Assembly (NCBI GenBank): GCA_900317515.1
Contig: ONHA01000004.1
Coordinates: 32,571 to 96,570 of the forward strand
Direction of reading: 5' to 3'
From: an uncultured Eubacteriales bacterium
GTDB lineage: Bacteria; Bacillota; Clostridia; Lachnospirales; Lachnospiraceae
Length of the DNA: 64,000 bases
Part shown: positions 51,881-60,120 of the stretch, one piece after another
Numbering within the stretch: position 1 is the stretch's first letter
Layout: the number at the start of each line of letters is the position of its first letter
Notes under the pieces: generated by a model
Database searches by the model: none
What the model saw: the letters and a program-made list of their open reading frames with translations, nothing else
Told to the model about the DNA's origin: nothing
Made by a program: the position numbers and the translations under genes

Positions 51881-52699
51881 TTATGAGTTGCCAGAGATTA
51901 TATCCATAATTTCTTTTATTCGTGCTGAATCCTGTTTTATCTGTTCATCATCCACAGCATCCAGTATGGATACCCTCTCCATATTTTCGTTGAGACTTCC
52001 GAAAGAAATATCACGGTCAACTCTCTGCCACCTTTTCGCTCGGCCGGTTAGACTGCTCTGCTTGAGAATTAAATCTTCTGTGATCATGAAAAATTCTCGG
52101 GCTTTTTCTTCGTCAATGATCTCATCTTCAAACAGACGAAGAACCATCGCTTTATAAGGAATCGCATAGATTTCCATCAACATCAGGATATCTCTTGAGT
52201 TAATAGAGTCACGTCGAATGTGGTAGATGCTCATCTGCTCCTGAATGGATCGATTCGGAGCCAGAATAAGGCCTGCAAAAGCGTTTGCCTCCATATCTTC
52301 CAATTTAGTGGTCTCTTCATCCATTGTAGCCGAGTCCAGAATAGATCCATGCTGCTGATATGTCGGATCATATTCTTCAAAATAGTTGTATAGATGATAA
52401 AACTCGTGCGCCGCTGCAAAGATTTGCTTCGAAATAGTCATTGTAGTATTAATTACCACAAAAACCCGACCACTTCTGATGAAAGTGCAGGCGCAAAAAT
52501 CAGCGTCTCCAAATGGATACCGAAATATCTCCAGTTGCATCCCATGTTGGAGAACATAGTTTTCCATGATATGAAAGATATCATCCTGAATGATATTGCT
52601 TCCCGTATAATTGGAATTAAAGGCGTTTGCCCGTTGACGAACAAGCTCATACCTCTTGCGGTCTACCACAAACAAGGAATTTTCAAGCGCCTTGAACAT
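51881..52699 (-). CDS. ImmA/IrrE-family (M78, COG2856) metallopeptidase
   Basis: 272 residues. The zinc motif AAAHEFYHLYNYF (HExxH) lies at about residue 97, with MEANAFAGLILAPN as the following glutamate region, as in ImmA/IrrE proteins. Those cleave a repressor, and many are fused or paired with an Xre domain in type II toxin-antitoxin systems. It starts one base after the Xre gene stop. Its likely substrate is the Xre repressor or the PIN-like partner (inference). Confidence 0.85.
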   Translation of the reverse strand: MFKALENSLFVVDRKRYELVRQRANAFNSNYTGSNIIQDDIFHIMENYVLQHGMQLEIFRYPFGDADFCACTFIRSGRVFVVINTTMTISKQIFAAAHEFYHLYNYFEEYDPTYQQHGSILDSATMDEETTKLEDMEANAFAGLILAPNRSIQEQMSIYHIRRDSINSRDILMLMEIYAIPYKAMVLRLFEDEIIDEEKAREFFMITEDLILKQSSLTGRAKRWQRVDRDISFGSLNENMERVSILDAVDDEQIKQDSARIKEIMDIISGNS

Positions 52700-52700
52700 C

Positions 52701-53075
52701 TCATGCCTCCCAAGCCTTGTCGAGTTCTTCTGCGTTGGATCTTACTCGAGCGTAAAAAAGAACCATATCTGCCATTTCATCAGCGATCTCCAGACTTCTT
52801 CTGGCTGCCGGAGTTTTCACCTCTCCCATAAAAGCATGCACGGCATTGACATCTTTCGCAGCAGACGGAGTTTTTATCAAGCTTTCCATTGTCACATGAA
52901 AAAAGTCTGCCATCTGATGTAGTTCAATTGCATTAATCATACGGGATCCGGAAAGCATATTGCTCATAACCTGTTTGCTGATGCCCAGTGCCTCTGCCAA
53001 CTCATTCTGCTTCTTACCATTCTGTTTTAAGAGCATCAAAATGTTATTGCTGATTACAGTATTCATTCCTACCAT
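52701..53075 (-). CDS. Xre-type helix-turn-helix regulator (antitoxin candidate)
   Basis: 124 residues from ATG 53075, which has GGGAGG 9 bases upstream; a longer frame reaching 53144 would run through the promoter region. The HTH is NELAEALGISKQVMSNMLSG, followed by RMINAIELHQMADFFHVTME, and a helical C-terminal part. It is first in the Xre-ImmA-PIN operon, whose promoter carries a matching inverted repeat, so autorepression is likely. Confidence 0.85.
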   Translation of the reverse strand: MVGMNTVISNNILMLLKQNGKKQNELAEALGISKQVMSNMLSGSRMINAIELHQMADFFHVTMESLIKTPSAAKDVNAVHAFMGEVKTPAARRSLEIADEMADMVLFYARVRSNAEELDKAWEA

Positions 53076-53126
53076 TTTGCGCCACCTCCCGTTCACGATT
53101 TTAGGATAGTCTTCATTCTCGCTTAT

Positions 53127-53167
53127 ATTATACGCTTCATGCAAAGAACGGTCAATAATATATTGAC
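53127..53167 (-). promoter_or_regulatory. Promoter and operator of the Xre-ImmA-PIN operon
   Basis: TTGACC (53150-53155), 17-bp spacer, perfect TATAAT (53127-53132). The inverted repeat GTCAATA-N3-TATTGAC (53151-53167) covers the -35 box, as expected for an autorepressor site. Confidence 0.75.
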
Positions 53168-53241
53168 TTTTTAATTAGCTATCTTTAACAAACTGAACGA
53201 ACGGCGAGTAATGTCAACAAATCATTTACGAGAGCGACCAA

Positions 53242-53754
53242 CTACTCTATACTACTATAATCAATATCTCCAACAACAAAACGAGCTTTAGAAAGAATCT
53301 TTTCGATGGAAGCGCCTATCCTATCAGTAACATTTTTGTATGTTAAAAGATCTTCTTTTACAAACCGAATAGCCTGGTTCATTGACCGTTCAAGGCCGAT
53401 ATTGTTATCCAACGTAGAAATAAATCCGTCTATGGCTTCTTTACTCGAAGTTACAGTGGATTTCATTTTATTTAATTCACTTAGATACTTTATTAATGGC
53501 TTTCTATTTGCTTTACTTGACACAAAACGATTTTCGATAAGCCCTACTATGTTCTTCTCGATTTCGTCCCACAAATTATTTATTTTTATATTATATTCCT
53601 TGAGCTATTTTGAGAAATATTCGGTATACCCGGCAACTTTCTTTGCTTGCTTTCGAACAAAAGCGACCGTCCCGCTTCCTCCGTTTTTCTTAACTCGTTC
53701 GATTTCTATTGTGCATTCATTAGTTCTTTCTGCCGATGAATGCAAATCTACCAT
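53242..53754 (-). pseudogene. Helical protein gene split by an in-frame TAG stop
   Basis: The minus-strand frame is open from ATG 53754 (MVDLHSSAERTNECTIEIE) to the stop at 53242 except for one TAG codon at 53605-53607. The part after it (LKEYNIKINNLWDEIEKNIV) has no ATG start or SD, so it only makes sense as one gene of 170 codons with an internal stop. The product is helical and coiled-coil-like, and I do not recognise it. Either it is decayed or the stop is read through. Confidence 0.55.
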
Positions 53755-53929
53755 GTGTTGTAGGCTATGCTGTCAATCATAAAACGATACTTCTAAAGAT
53801 CTGAATGCGATTGGATGATCTTTATAATAGCAAGGATTAGAACGCTTTTGAATATTTTCAATTTTTCTTCCACCCTAGATGTACCATTTACATCCACACT
53901 CCATAGAAAAAAGATCAACGGGTACGATA

Positions 53930-54330
53930 TACCCCGTTCTCTGTGTAGACCAGACCCTGCAGATTCTTGTGATAACGCTCAAAATAATAACTCAGCGTTC
54001 TCTCCCACCTTCTCAGATAGGAGACATATCGGTATATCTCACCTTGTACAGATAGGTTCTCCGTTCCTCCAGTTTTCGCATCTTCTCCGCGATCGTTTTC
54101 TCCCAATAAAGATATTCACACGGTCAAATACAGGAGCAATGGCTCTTGTGCTATGACCCAGAACATAGGTTAATTTGTTTATCAACTCGAGCAGAGTACC
54201 ACCGGTATCTTTTATCGGTCAGAAGTTGACTATTGGGGTTTGGGATTGTTTCGTGGCGTTGTACGATTCTCCTTCTATGGCTTCTAGCTAGGGTTGTACG
54301 AATGAACTCCTCAGAGCCATATTTTTAACT
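53930..54330 (-). pseudogene. Frameshifted remnants of an unknown gene
   Basis: Three short pieces in different minus-strand frames read like protein in sequence: TLLELINKLTYVLGHSTRAI, then EKTIAEKMRKLEERRTYLYK, then YLRRWERTLSYYFERYHKNL. They would join through two frameshifts. No SD or start is clear and I do not recognise the family. The flanking sequence from 53755 to 54345 holds nothing else I can support. Confidence 0.3.
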
Positions 54331-54345
54331 TCACGAAAACTTCAC

Positions 54346-55254
54346 TTATGAATTTCTCACTCGTCTTTCAACAGCATCAATTGCTTGGGCTAAATCAGGG
54401 TTATTTCTATCCGACACACTTTTCATAAAGTCATTTAGATTCAATTGAATAAGTTGAATTTTCTTAAGTTCTTCTGCCTGGGCTGTAACTAAAGCAGGAT
54501 TAATTCCTTGCAATGCTTTCTCAAGACTATCTCTTTCTGAAGCCCAATAATTCACATAATCAAGTTGCCCTACCGATTTATAGAGCCTTTTTGCGCTATC
54601 CTCTACCAGAAACATTGAATGAGCGATCCATTTATCATCCTTAAGAAGCTGCATTATTTCATAAAGGCAAGCAACAGATCTCAAGTATGCATCCGAAATG
54701 ATAACCACTACCAAGTCTGTCTTGGAAATGTTCTTCATAAATTCTGAGATGCTCCCCCAAGGCCTTATCGAGCTTTTATCTCTCAGTACATTTGCAATAG
54801 GCTTTAAGCGCTTTTCAACTTCATCAGCTGTTTTATCACTTCCCCAATTATATGATAAGAAAACAGTTGGTTTCGCATGTTGGTATAAACCTGATTGATT
54901 ATATACATGTTGGGACTTGTTTCCTCCGTATATGGCTTCTGCGCCATTTTCAAGAATGCTCACCCCCTTTCGCTTAAGATCATCCCAAAACAACTGATCT
55001 TTATTCACAATATCGAGACATTGTAACAATTGGGTAAGTCCCACCTGCGGATTATCAGCACTAAAGCCAACTTTAAATTGATCATGGGTCTGATGCCCAG
55101 TAAGATACCTTTGTTGGTATTGTTGCAAGTTGTTCATCCAAGCATTGTATTCCGGAATAACTGAAATTTCAGGATACTGCCCAAACAATTGAAACAATTG
55201 CAGTCCCTCTTTCTGAATTTTCAGCAGTTGTACCTGCAAATCATGTACAGTCAT
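54346..55254 (-). CDS. TIR-domain protein (probable NADase/defence effector)
   Basis: 302 residues, low GC, with AAGGAG 8 bases before the ATG. After a helical N-terminal region (1-125) comes a TIR domain (about 130-250): PTVFLSYNWGSDKTADEVEK, TDLVVVIISDAYLRS and CLYEIMQLL with the Glu that is catalytic in NAD-cleaving TIR domains. The C-terminus is helical. Bacterial TIR proteins deplete NAD or make signal molecules during phage infection. It lies 279 bases after the large STAND gene, on the same strand; whether they act together is unknown. Confidence 0.8.
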   Translation of the reverse strand: MTVHDLQVQLLKIQKEGLQLFQLFGQYPEISVIPEYNAWMNNLQQYQQRYLTGHQTHDQFKVGFSADNPQVGLTQLLQCLDIVNKDQLFWDDLKRKGVSILENGAEAIYGGNKSQHVYNQSGLYQHAKPTVFLSYNWGSDKTADEVEKRLKPIANVLRDKSSIRPWGSISEFMKNISKTDLVVVIISDAYLRSVACLYEIMQLLKDDKWIAHSMFLVEDSAKRLYKSVGQLDYVNYWASERDSLEKALQGINPALVTAQAEELKKIQLIQLNLNDFMKSVSDRNNPDLAQAIDAVERRVRNS

Positions 55255-55533
55255 AGTTCATGCTCCTTTGAAATTCTTGTTTAAGAAAACTGTTTTTTTA
55301 ATGTTCGCCGATTATCCTATTACTCCATCTCCCCTATTACTGTACCAGCTCATCACATAACATTCTGTTGGTCTCCATCCATAAGTGTGAAAGCGTCGTT
55401 AAACCTTTGAGTGCATTAAGTCAGACATTTCCATAGTTGGTGCATTATATAGGTTTTCGAAAGCGTAACACTTTTGCATTATTACAAGGCCGCTACTTAA
55501 TAATATTTTAACCTATCTTTTTAACAAGGAGTG
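55255..55533. other. 279-bp AT-rich gap upstream of the TIR gene
   Basis: It contains no ORF I can support. A TATAAT on the minus strand lies near 55451, with no good -35 box, and could start the TIR transcript. Confidence 0.4.
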
Positions 55534-58500
55534 TTACCAACGGTTCCCTTCTGGAAGCCAATGAATATCCCCTACAATATGATCTCCTTCATATACGAAC
55601 ACCGCTTCCCAATCGCTCCAGCTTATTGTCGAAAAATCTCTTGCATGGATTTCTTTCTCCGCATCCACTAACCATACTAGTTTCAATCCGGTTTGGTCTA
55701 AGAAGCTGTCAAGAATATCTTTTCGTACAACAACACTATTTATGTTCTGGGTAATAGTTGTGTCAAAAGCAGCAAGTTTTCCTTCTATATCATAGAAAAA
55801 GCCATCCGCATCCATCTGTCGAAGATTCATTGTTTCAATCAATTTACCACAGGGCACATTTCTTGAGATTGCCTCTACTTTAGAAGCATCGTATTCTTCT
55901 TCCCAAAGAAGTTCTGTAGTTGCATGTAGAATTTTACCAACCTCTTTCTCGATTTCACGCTGTATGGTTTCTTCTTTATACTTTATCTCTGAAACCGGAA
56001 AGATATCATCCCCATCCTCACCCATAAGCTCAACATCATAAGATACATTTTCATCATCTTCTGTCATACCACGATATCTCTGCAAAAAAGCCGCGAACGA
56101 AGAATAATCCGACACTTGTACAGTTTCTTTTTCTCCTGTTTTGAGATGTGCATTTACCCATGCATACTCGTCAAATTCTTTGCAGCTTGGTGCCCATGGA
56201 TATTCTCTGTTAAAGATGGTGTATGTTTCATGATGGGAGGCTATATCATTTGAAATGACCGTTAGTCCTTTTTCTGCGCAATTCAAGAATTCATCCGCTT
56301 GGTCCGGTGTCATAAAGTATGCGTACAGCCAACTCCAAACACATAGTTTTTCAAGATCAAGATTCTTCCGACCAGTATCACAGTATTTTGACAGACTTAG
56401 CCATTGTTGCCCGTTATCATCGGTTAAAATTATTGTTTTCTTTAAATCCTGAAAAAATACACCTTTATGTTCTAACCAAACCTTACTTAACTCTGCAGTA
56501 GAAATATCAGATGATTTATTCTCCTCAATTCCTCTTGCTTTATGCTTGTCCAATACCGAAAAGATCGGTGCATCTACATCTTTCATGAAATTGGTATTTA
56601 GTGTCGGATCAAAATCTCGAACATAAGGATCCCATGCACCTTCAAATTTTATCTCACCATTCGATGGACAACCCCACCGATCAATCATCTTACAATGATC
56701 AGAAACACGGGCTAGCATCTCATAAAAAGCAATCCACTGATACTTTTTGCCGATTCTTTCTGTCTTAATTGTTAGATCACTATCATACCATCTAAGATGA
56801 CTATCATAATCACCAAACAACTCCTCAGTATACCCAAGATTGTTGATTATATGGTAGACAGCATAGTTGAACATTTTATACATATCAACATCGAAGTAAG
56901 AAAAAGCTCTCTGGAAAATGTACCGTCCGAAGTCTCCGTATCCACCCATTTTTTCAATTCGCATAGACAAGACCAAACGAAGTATCGCTCCTTTATAATC
57001 TTTATCTCCATATTTCTTATCATCTATTTCTGGAATCGGATCGGAATCATATGGTGGAACAATTTTCTCTCTATTGATAATTCCCTCATTCCCAGGTTCC
57101 TCTGCAAGGAACTTCTCAATAATCAACCTTGCATAATCCCTAAGTAAAATATCCGGATAAACTTTATCCTGATTAAATATCGTTTCATAAGTATATCCTG
57201 CGAGTTCTTTTAGGCTTCCGGTTAGCCTCTTACAGCATGCACCAAACACCACACCATATAGCCTTTGAATCACATATGGATCATTAACATCTTTATACTT
57301 TTCCAGAAGCGGTTTGCACAGACAGAAGTGTTCCTTCAATATTTTAATCATAGCCTTGGACGTATTATCCCGTAGCCATCGATTAGTCGATGTGAGAATC
57401 CATGCAAAAAGGGTAAGTAGAAGCTCAATCTGCTTTTCGTTTTTGGCTTCAAGTTTTTCACCCTGGTCATACAATTGAATCAATTGGACAATACGATCAG
57501 ACTCATCCCAGGTCAGTTTATTGATATAGACAGTCCACAAGTGATCTCTACGATTCATTTCATAACGCGATAAAAATTCATGCAAGAAATCTGCATTAAA
57601 TGGATGGGAGACCTTTACACTATTTCCAATTAGCATAGGCCACAGATCTTCCGGACCACATGGATATTTGCGAAGCAACTCTATAAAAGCTTCTCCCGTA
57701 ATTCCTTTCGAGTTACGCCACTCAAACGATTTAACATACCTTGAAAAAACTTCCTTTCTATCTTCATCTTCAGTTAGTGAATCTATAATATCGATACATT
57801 CTTCTTTGTATTTCTCGGCATACAGAACACAAGTATTTACAAAAAGATCAACATTCCAGAGGGATCCCAATTTGTTTTCTTCTATTCTCAGAACCTTCTC
57901 ATACAGATATTTCCTTACACCCTCTTTATTACTGTACATATCCATGATAGCCTTTGCACAGTAATAATCGTTCATCTGATCATATGCAAAATAATATTTC
58001 TCTACATCTTCATATGCGAAATCATGCAATATATTCTCTTTAATAAGGCTTCTGATATACGGTGCCGGAGTCAGACCATACTCTGTCCAATAATTTAATT
58101 TTGTCAGATCCGACTTAGAAATCGATCGTTCATTATGTGTCACCAAGTATTCTGCTATTTGACCAATCAAAGGCCTAAGAAGATCATCGTTCGCAGTATA
58201 CCCTAACCTTCTATAATTTTCCTCGTTTGCTGTGTATATATTTGTACTTGCCTTTTCAATCAAACGCTCATAAAGATTCGGCAAGCTCACTTCCTCTCCG
58301 TTATATGTTTTGCAATATAATGATAGGAAAAGAGGGTTCGACATTTCATAGCCAAAAAATTCAAGCGGGGAAAACGGAATATTATAATAATTTAGGAATT
58401 TTCGTATTACCTCAATACGATTCTCCTCAAAACCCCGATGATACATTCTTACAATATCCTTGTTTCCATTACGTACCACATCAGGAAGTACCTGCTTTTC

Positions 58501-59877
58501 ATATTCAGGTCTATAAGAAACCACCAATCTGACCATAGGTGCTTTTTTGAGTTTATCAATAATCAATGGAAGACCTGTCTTCCACAATCTATTATTCCAA
58601 GTCTCATTTATGGCATCGATAAAAACAGGAACTATACAATTATCCCTCTCACCTATGCTTTCCAGCACATCTATTAATTCTTCAAAACTAAAATCCAGTC
58701 TCAGGTTTTTAATAATTTGTTCATGAATAGGGTCTGACGTGAAATAAATACCAGCTACCAATAATAATGCCATTCTGTTTTCATCAAGCAATATTTTTGT
58801 CTTATTAGCTAAGAGTTGAGTCTTACCTGTTCCCGCTTTACCACTAATAACCAATACCTGTCCATGCAGAAGATTCTGTTCTCTTTCTGTGATCAAAACT
58901 GTATCAGGCAGATTCAAAAGCAGCGTAAAGTCATCAATTTGTCGACTTAAATCATGTGCCTTCTCAAGTGCCTTTCTTTTCTCCTCTTTGTTCCCAGCAC
59001 TATTATAAATAGCATAAACCGCTTTCTGTTGTTCTTTGAGCTGCTCTATCGTATTGGCAAACCTATCTAAGTCAGTTTGCATCAGTTGTTTTATATTTTT
59101 TTCCCAATCGATTGCAGAATATAACGTTTCAATATTCACATTCGATAAGCTCTCGATTACTTCACGAAGAGCGCTTAAATAAGCCCTTTCATGGTCATAC
59201 CTCCAGTAGAGTCTATCGATTTTTTCGAGGAGATTCGTCTTCTTAGCATTTATGTATTCTGCTGCCTGCTTGTCATGTACGAATAACGAAAGCTCATCCA
59301 TATACACGGTATCAACGTTGAACTCTCTGTTATAACGCTCTCCAAGTTCATCATACATGTGACCTGTATGTCTGATAAACCATTCTTGTCTAATCGTGTG
59401 GTTGCCAAAATAATAAAGTCCCAGATATGGGTACTTGGTTATCACCATATCAAGTATAGCTGTATCTGTAATTAACTGAAGTTCTATATTGTGTTTCTTC
59501 AATAGGTTTACAGTTTCCACAAATGTGTTTGTGGTGCTTGTGATTGGTTTGTTGCAGTAGAGATAAACTAAATCTACCTTGCCTGCTTTACCGGTATAAT
59601 ATTCGACTATCTTATCAGCCGATGCCTTAATCTGACTGTATCCGACTGTGTTATCAAAAAACTTGGCCTGAAACCCTATCCACAGTTTCCTGCTCTCCTC
59701 AAAGATAGGTTCGGCTTCAAGCCCATAATTATTCGGATTTGAATGCAGGTATTTGAACTGCTTATTCCCGGAAATGTTCTCATTTGCAAATAACTGGCGG
59801 CAGAGGTCTTCAAACTTATAGCGTACTCCGCGCGAATCCTGATTATATGTTCTAAAACAATCCCAATTGATTTGCAT
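55534..59877 (-). CDS. Large Mrr-like nuclease/STAND NTPase, Avs4-like antiphage sensor
   Basis: 1,447 residues from ATG 59877 (AAAGGAG 7 bases upstream); 19 codons of the longer frame were dropped. Residues about 15-150 look like a restriction-type PD-(D/E)xK nuclease: FEDLCRQLFA, then GLEAEPIFE and GFQAKFF with the Q-x-K ending. The NTPase core has Walker A LVISGKAGTGKTQLL (about 343-357), Walker B VPVFIDAINET (about 415) and VVSYRPEYEK. The remaining 900 residues are helical repeats without a named domain. This order (Mrr-type nuclease, STAND NTPase, long repeat sensor) is that of Avs4 proteins, which detect phage proteins and then cut DNA. Confidence 0.75.
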   Translation of the reverse strand: MQINWDCFRTYNQDSRGVRYKFEDLCRQLFANENISGNKQFKYLHSNPNNYGLEAEPIFEESRKLWIGFQAKFFDNTVGYSQIKASADKIVEYYTGKAGKVDLVYLYCNKPITSTTNTFVETVNLLKKHNIELQLITDTAILDMVITKYPYLGLYYFGNHTIRQEWFIRHTGHMYDELGERYNREFNVDTVYMDELSLFVHDKQAAEYINAKKTNLLEKIDRLYWRYDHERAYLSALREVIESLSNVNIETLYSAIDWEKNIKQLMQTDLDRFANTIEQLKEQQKAVYAIYNSAGNKEEKRKALEKAHDLSRQIDDFTLLLNLPDTVLITEREQNLLHGQVLVISGKAGTGKTQLLANKTKILLDENRMALLLVAGIYFTSDPIHEQIIKNLRLDFSFEELIDVLESIGERDNCIVPVFIDAINETWNNRLWKTGLPLIIDKLKKAPMVRLVVSYRPEYEKQVLPDVVRNGNKDIVRMYHRGFEENRIEVIRKFLNYYNIPFSPLEFFGYEMSNPLFLSLYCKTYNGEEVSLPNLYERLIEKASTNIYTANEENYRRLGYTANDDLLRPLIGQIAEYLVTHNERSISKSDLTKLNYWTEYGLTPAPYIRSLIKENILHDFAYEDVEKYYFAYDQMNDYYCAKAIMDMYSNKEGVRKYLYEKVLRIEENKLGSLWNVDLFVNTCVLYAEKYKEECIDIIDSLTEDEDRKEVFSRYVKSFEWRNSKGITGEAFIELLRKYPCGPEDLWPMLIGNSVKVSHPFNADFLHEFLSRYEMNRRDHLWTVYINKLTWDESDRIVQLIQLYDQGEKLEAKNEKQIELLLTLFAWILTSTNRWLRDNTSKAMIKILKEHFCLCKPLLEKYKDVNDPYVIQRLYGVVFGACCKRLTGSLKELAGYTYETIFNQDKVYPDILLRDYARLIIEKFLAEEPGNEGIINREKIVPPYDSDPIPEIDDKKYGDKDYKGAILRLVLSMRIEKMGGYGDFGRYIFQRAFSYFDVDMYKMFNYAVYHIINNLGYTEELFGDYDSHLRWYDSDLTIKTERIGKKYQWIAFYEMLARVSDHCKMIDRWGCPSNGEIKFEGAWDPYVRDFDPTLNTNFMKDVDAPIFSVLDKHKARGIEENKSSDISTAELSKVWLEHKGVFFQDLKKTIILTDDNGQQWLSLSKYCDTGRKNLDLEKLCVWSWLYAYFMTPDQADEFLNCAEKGLTVISNDIASHHETYTIFNREYPWAPSCKEFDEYAWVNAHLKTGEKETVQVSDYSSFAAFLQRYRGMTEDDENVSYDVELMGEDGDDIFPVSEIKYKEETIQREIEKEVGKILHATTELLWEEEYDASKVEAISRNVPCGKLIETMNLRQMDADGFFYDIEGKLAAFDTTITQNINSVVVRKDILDSFLDQTGLKLVWLVDAEKEIHARDFSTISWSDWEAVFVYEGDHIVGDIHWLPEGNRW

Positions 59878-60112
59878 TTCTAATCTCCTTTCCGTGCAGC
59901 GTAATTTTATTATTTGAATGGTCCAATGGGACACCCCTAGGAGAATAAAAAAAGTATATGACGTTTGCAGTTCCCGTCTTTAGCAACTGCCGGAAATGCT
60001 CCGGCAAACAGAGATTTACGGACACGACGCAGTCAATAGTAATACTATTTACCGAGATACTGTTATCCGTGAGCTGCTGTTTGACTTGCCTACCCTGCCA
60101 GTCATCGCTCAA
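59852..60112 (-). CDS. Doubtful small ORF between the KAP and STAND genes
   Basis: 86 codons, overlapping the start of the STAND gene by 26 bases. No good SD lies before its ATG and no motif is visible, though the composition (VSVNLCLPEHFRQLLKTGTA) is not absurd. The 243-base gap between 60121 and 59877 otherwise holds nothing. I keep it only as a possibility. Confidence 0.2.
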   Translation of the reverse strand: MSDDWQGRQVKQQLTDNSISVNSITIDCVVSVNLCLPEHFRQLLKTGTANVIYFFYSPRGVPLDHSNNKITLHGKEIRNANQLGLF

Positions 60113-60120
60113 TTATCCAT

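Noticed and set aside
53815-54156. 113-codon plus-strand frame
   Set aside because: No start signal and runs opposite the frameshifted remnants; composition is not protein-like.
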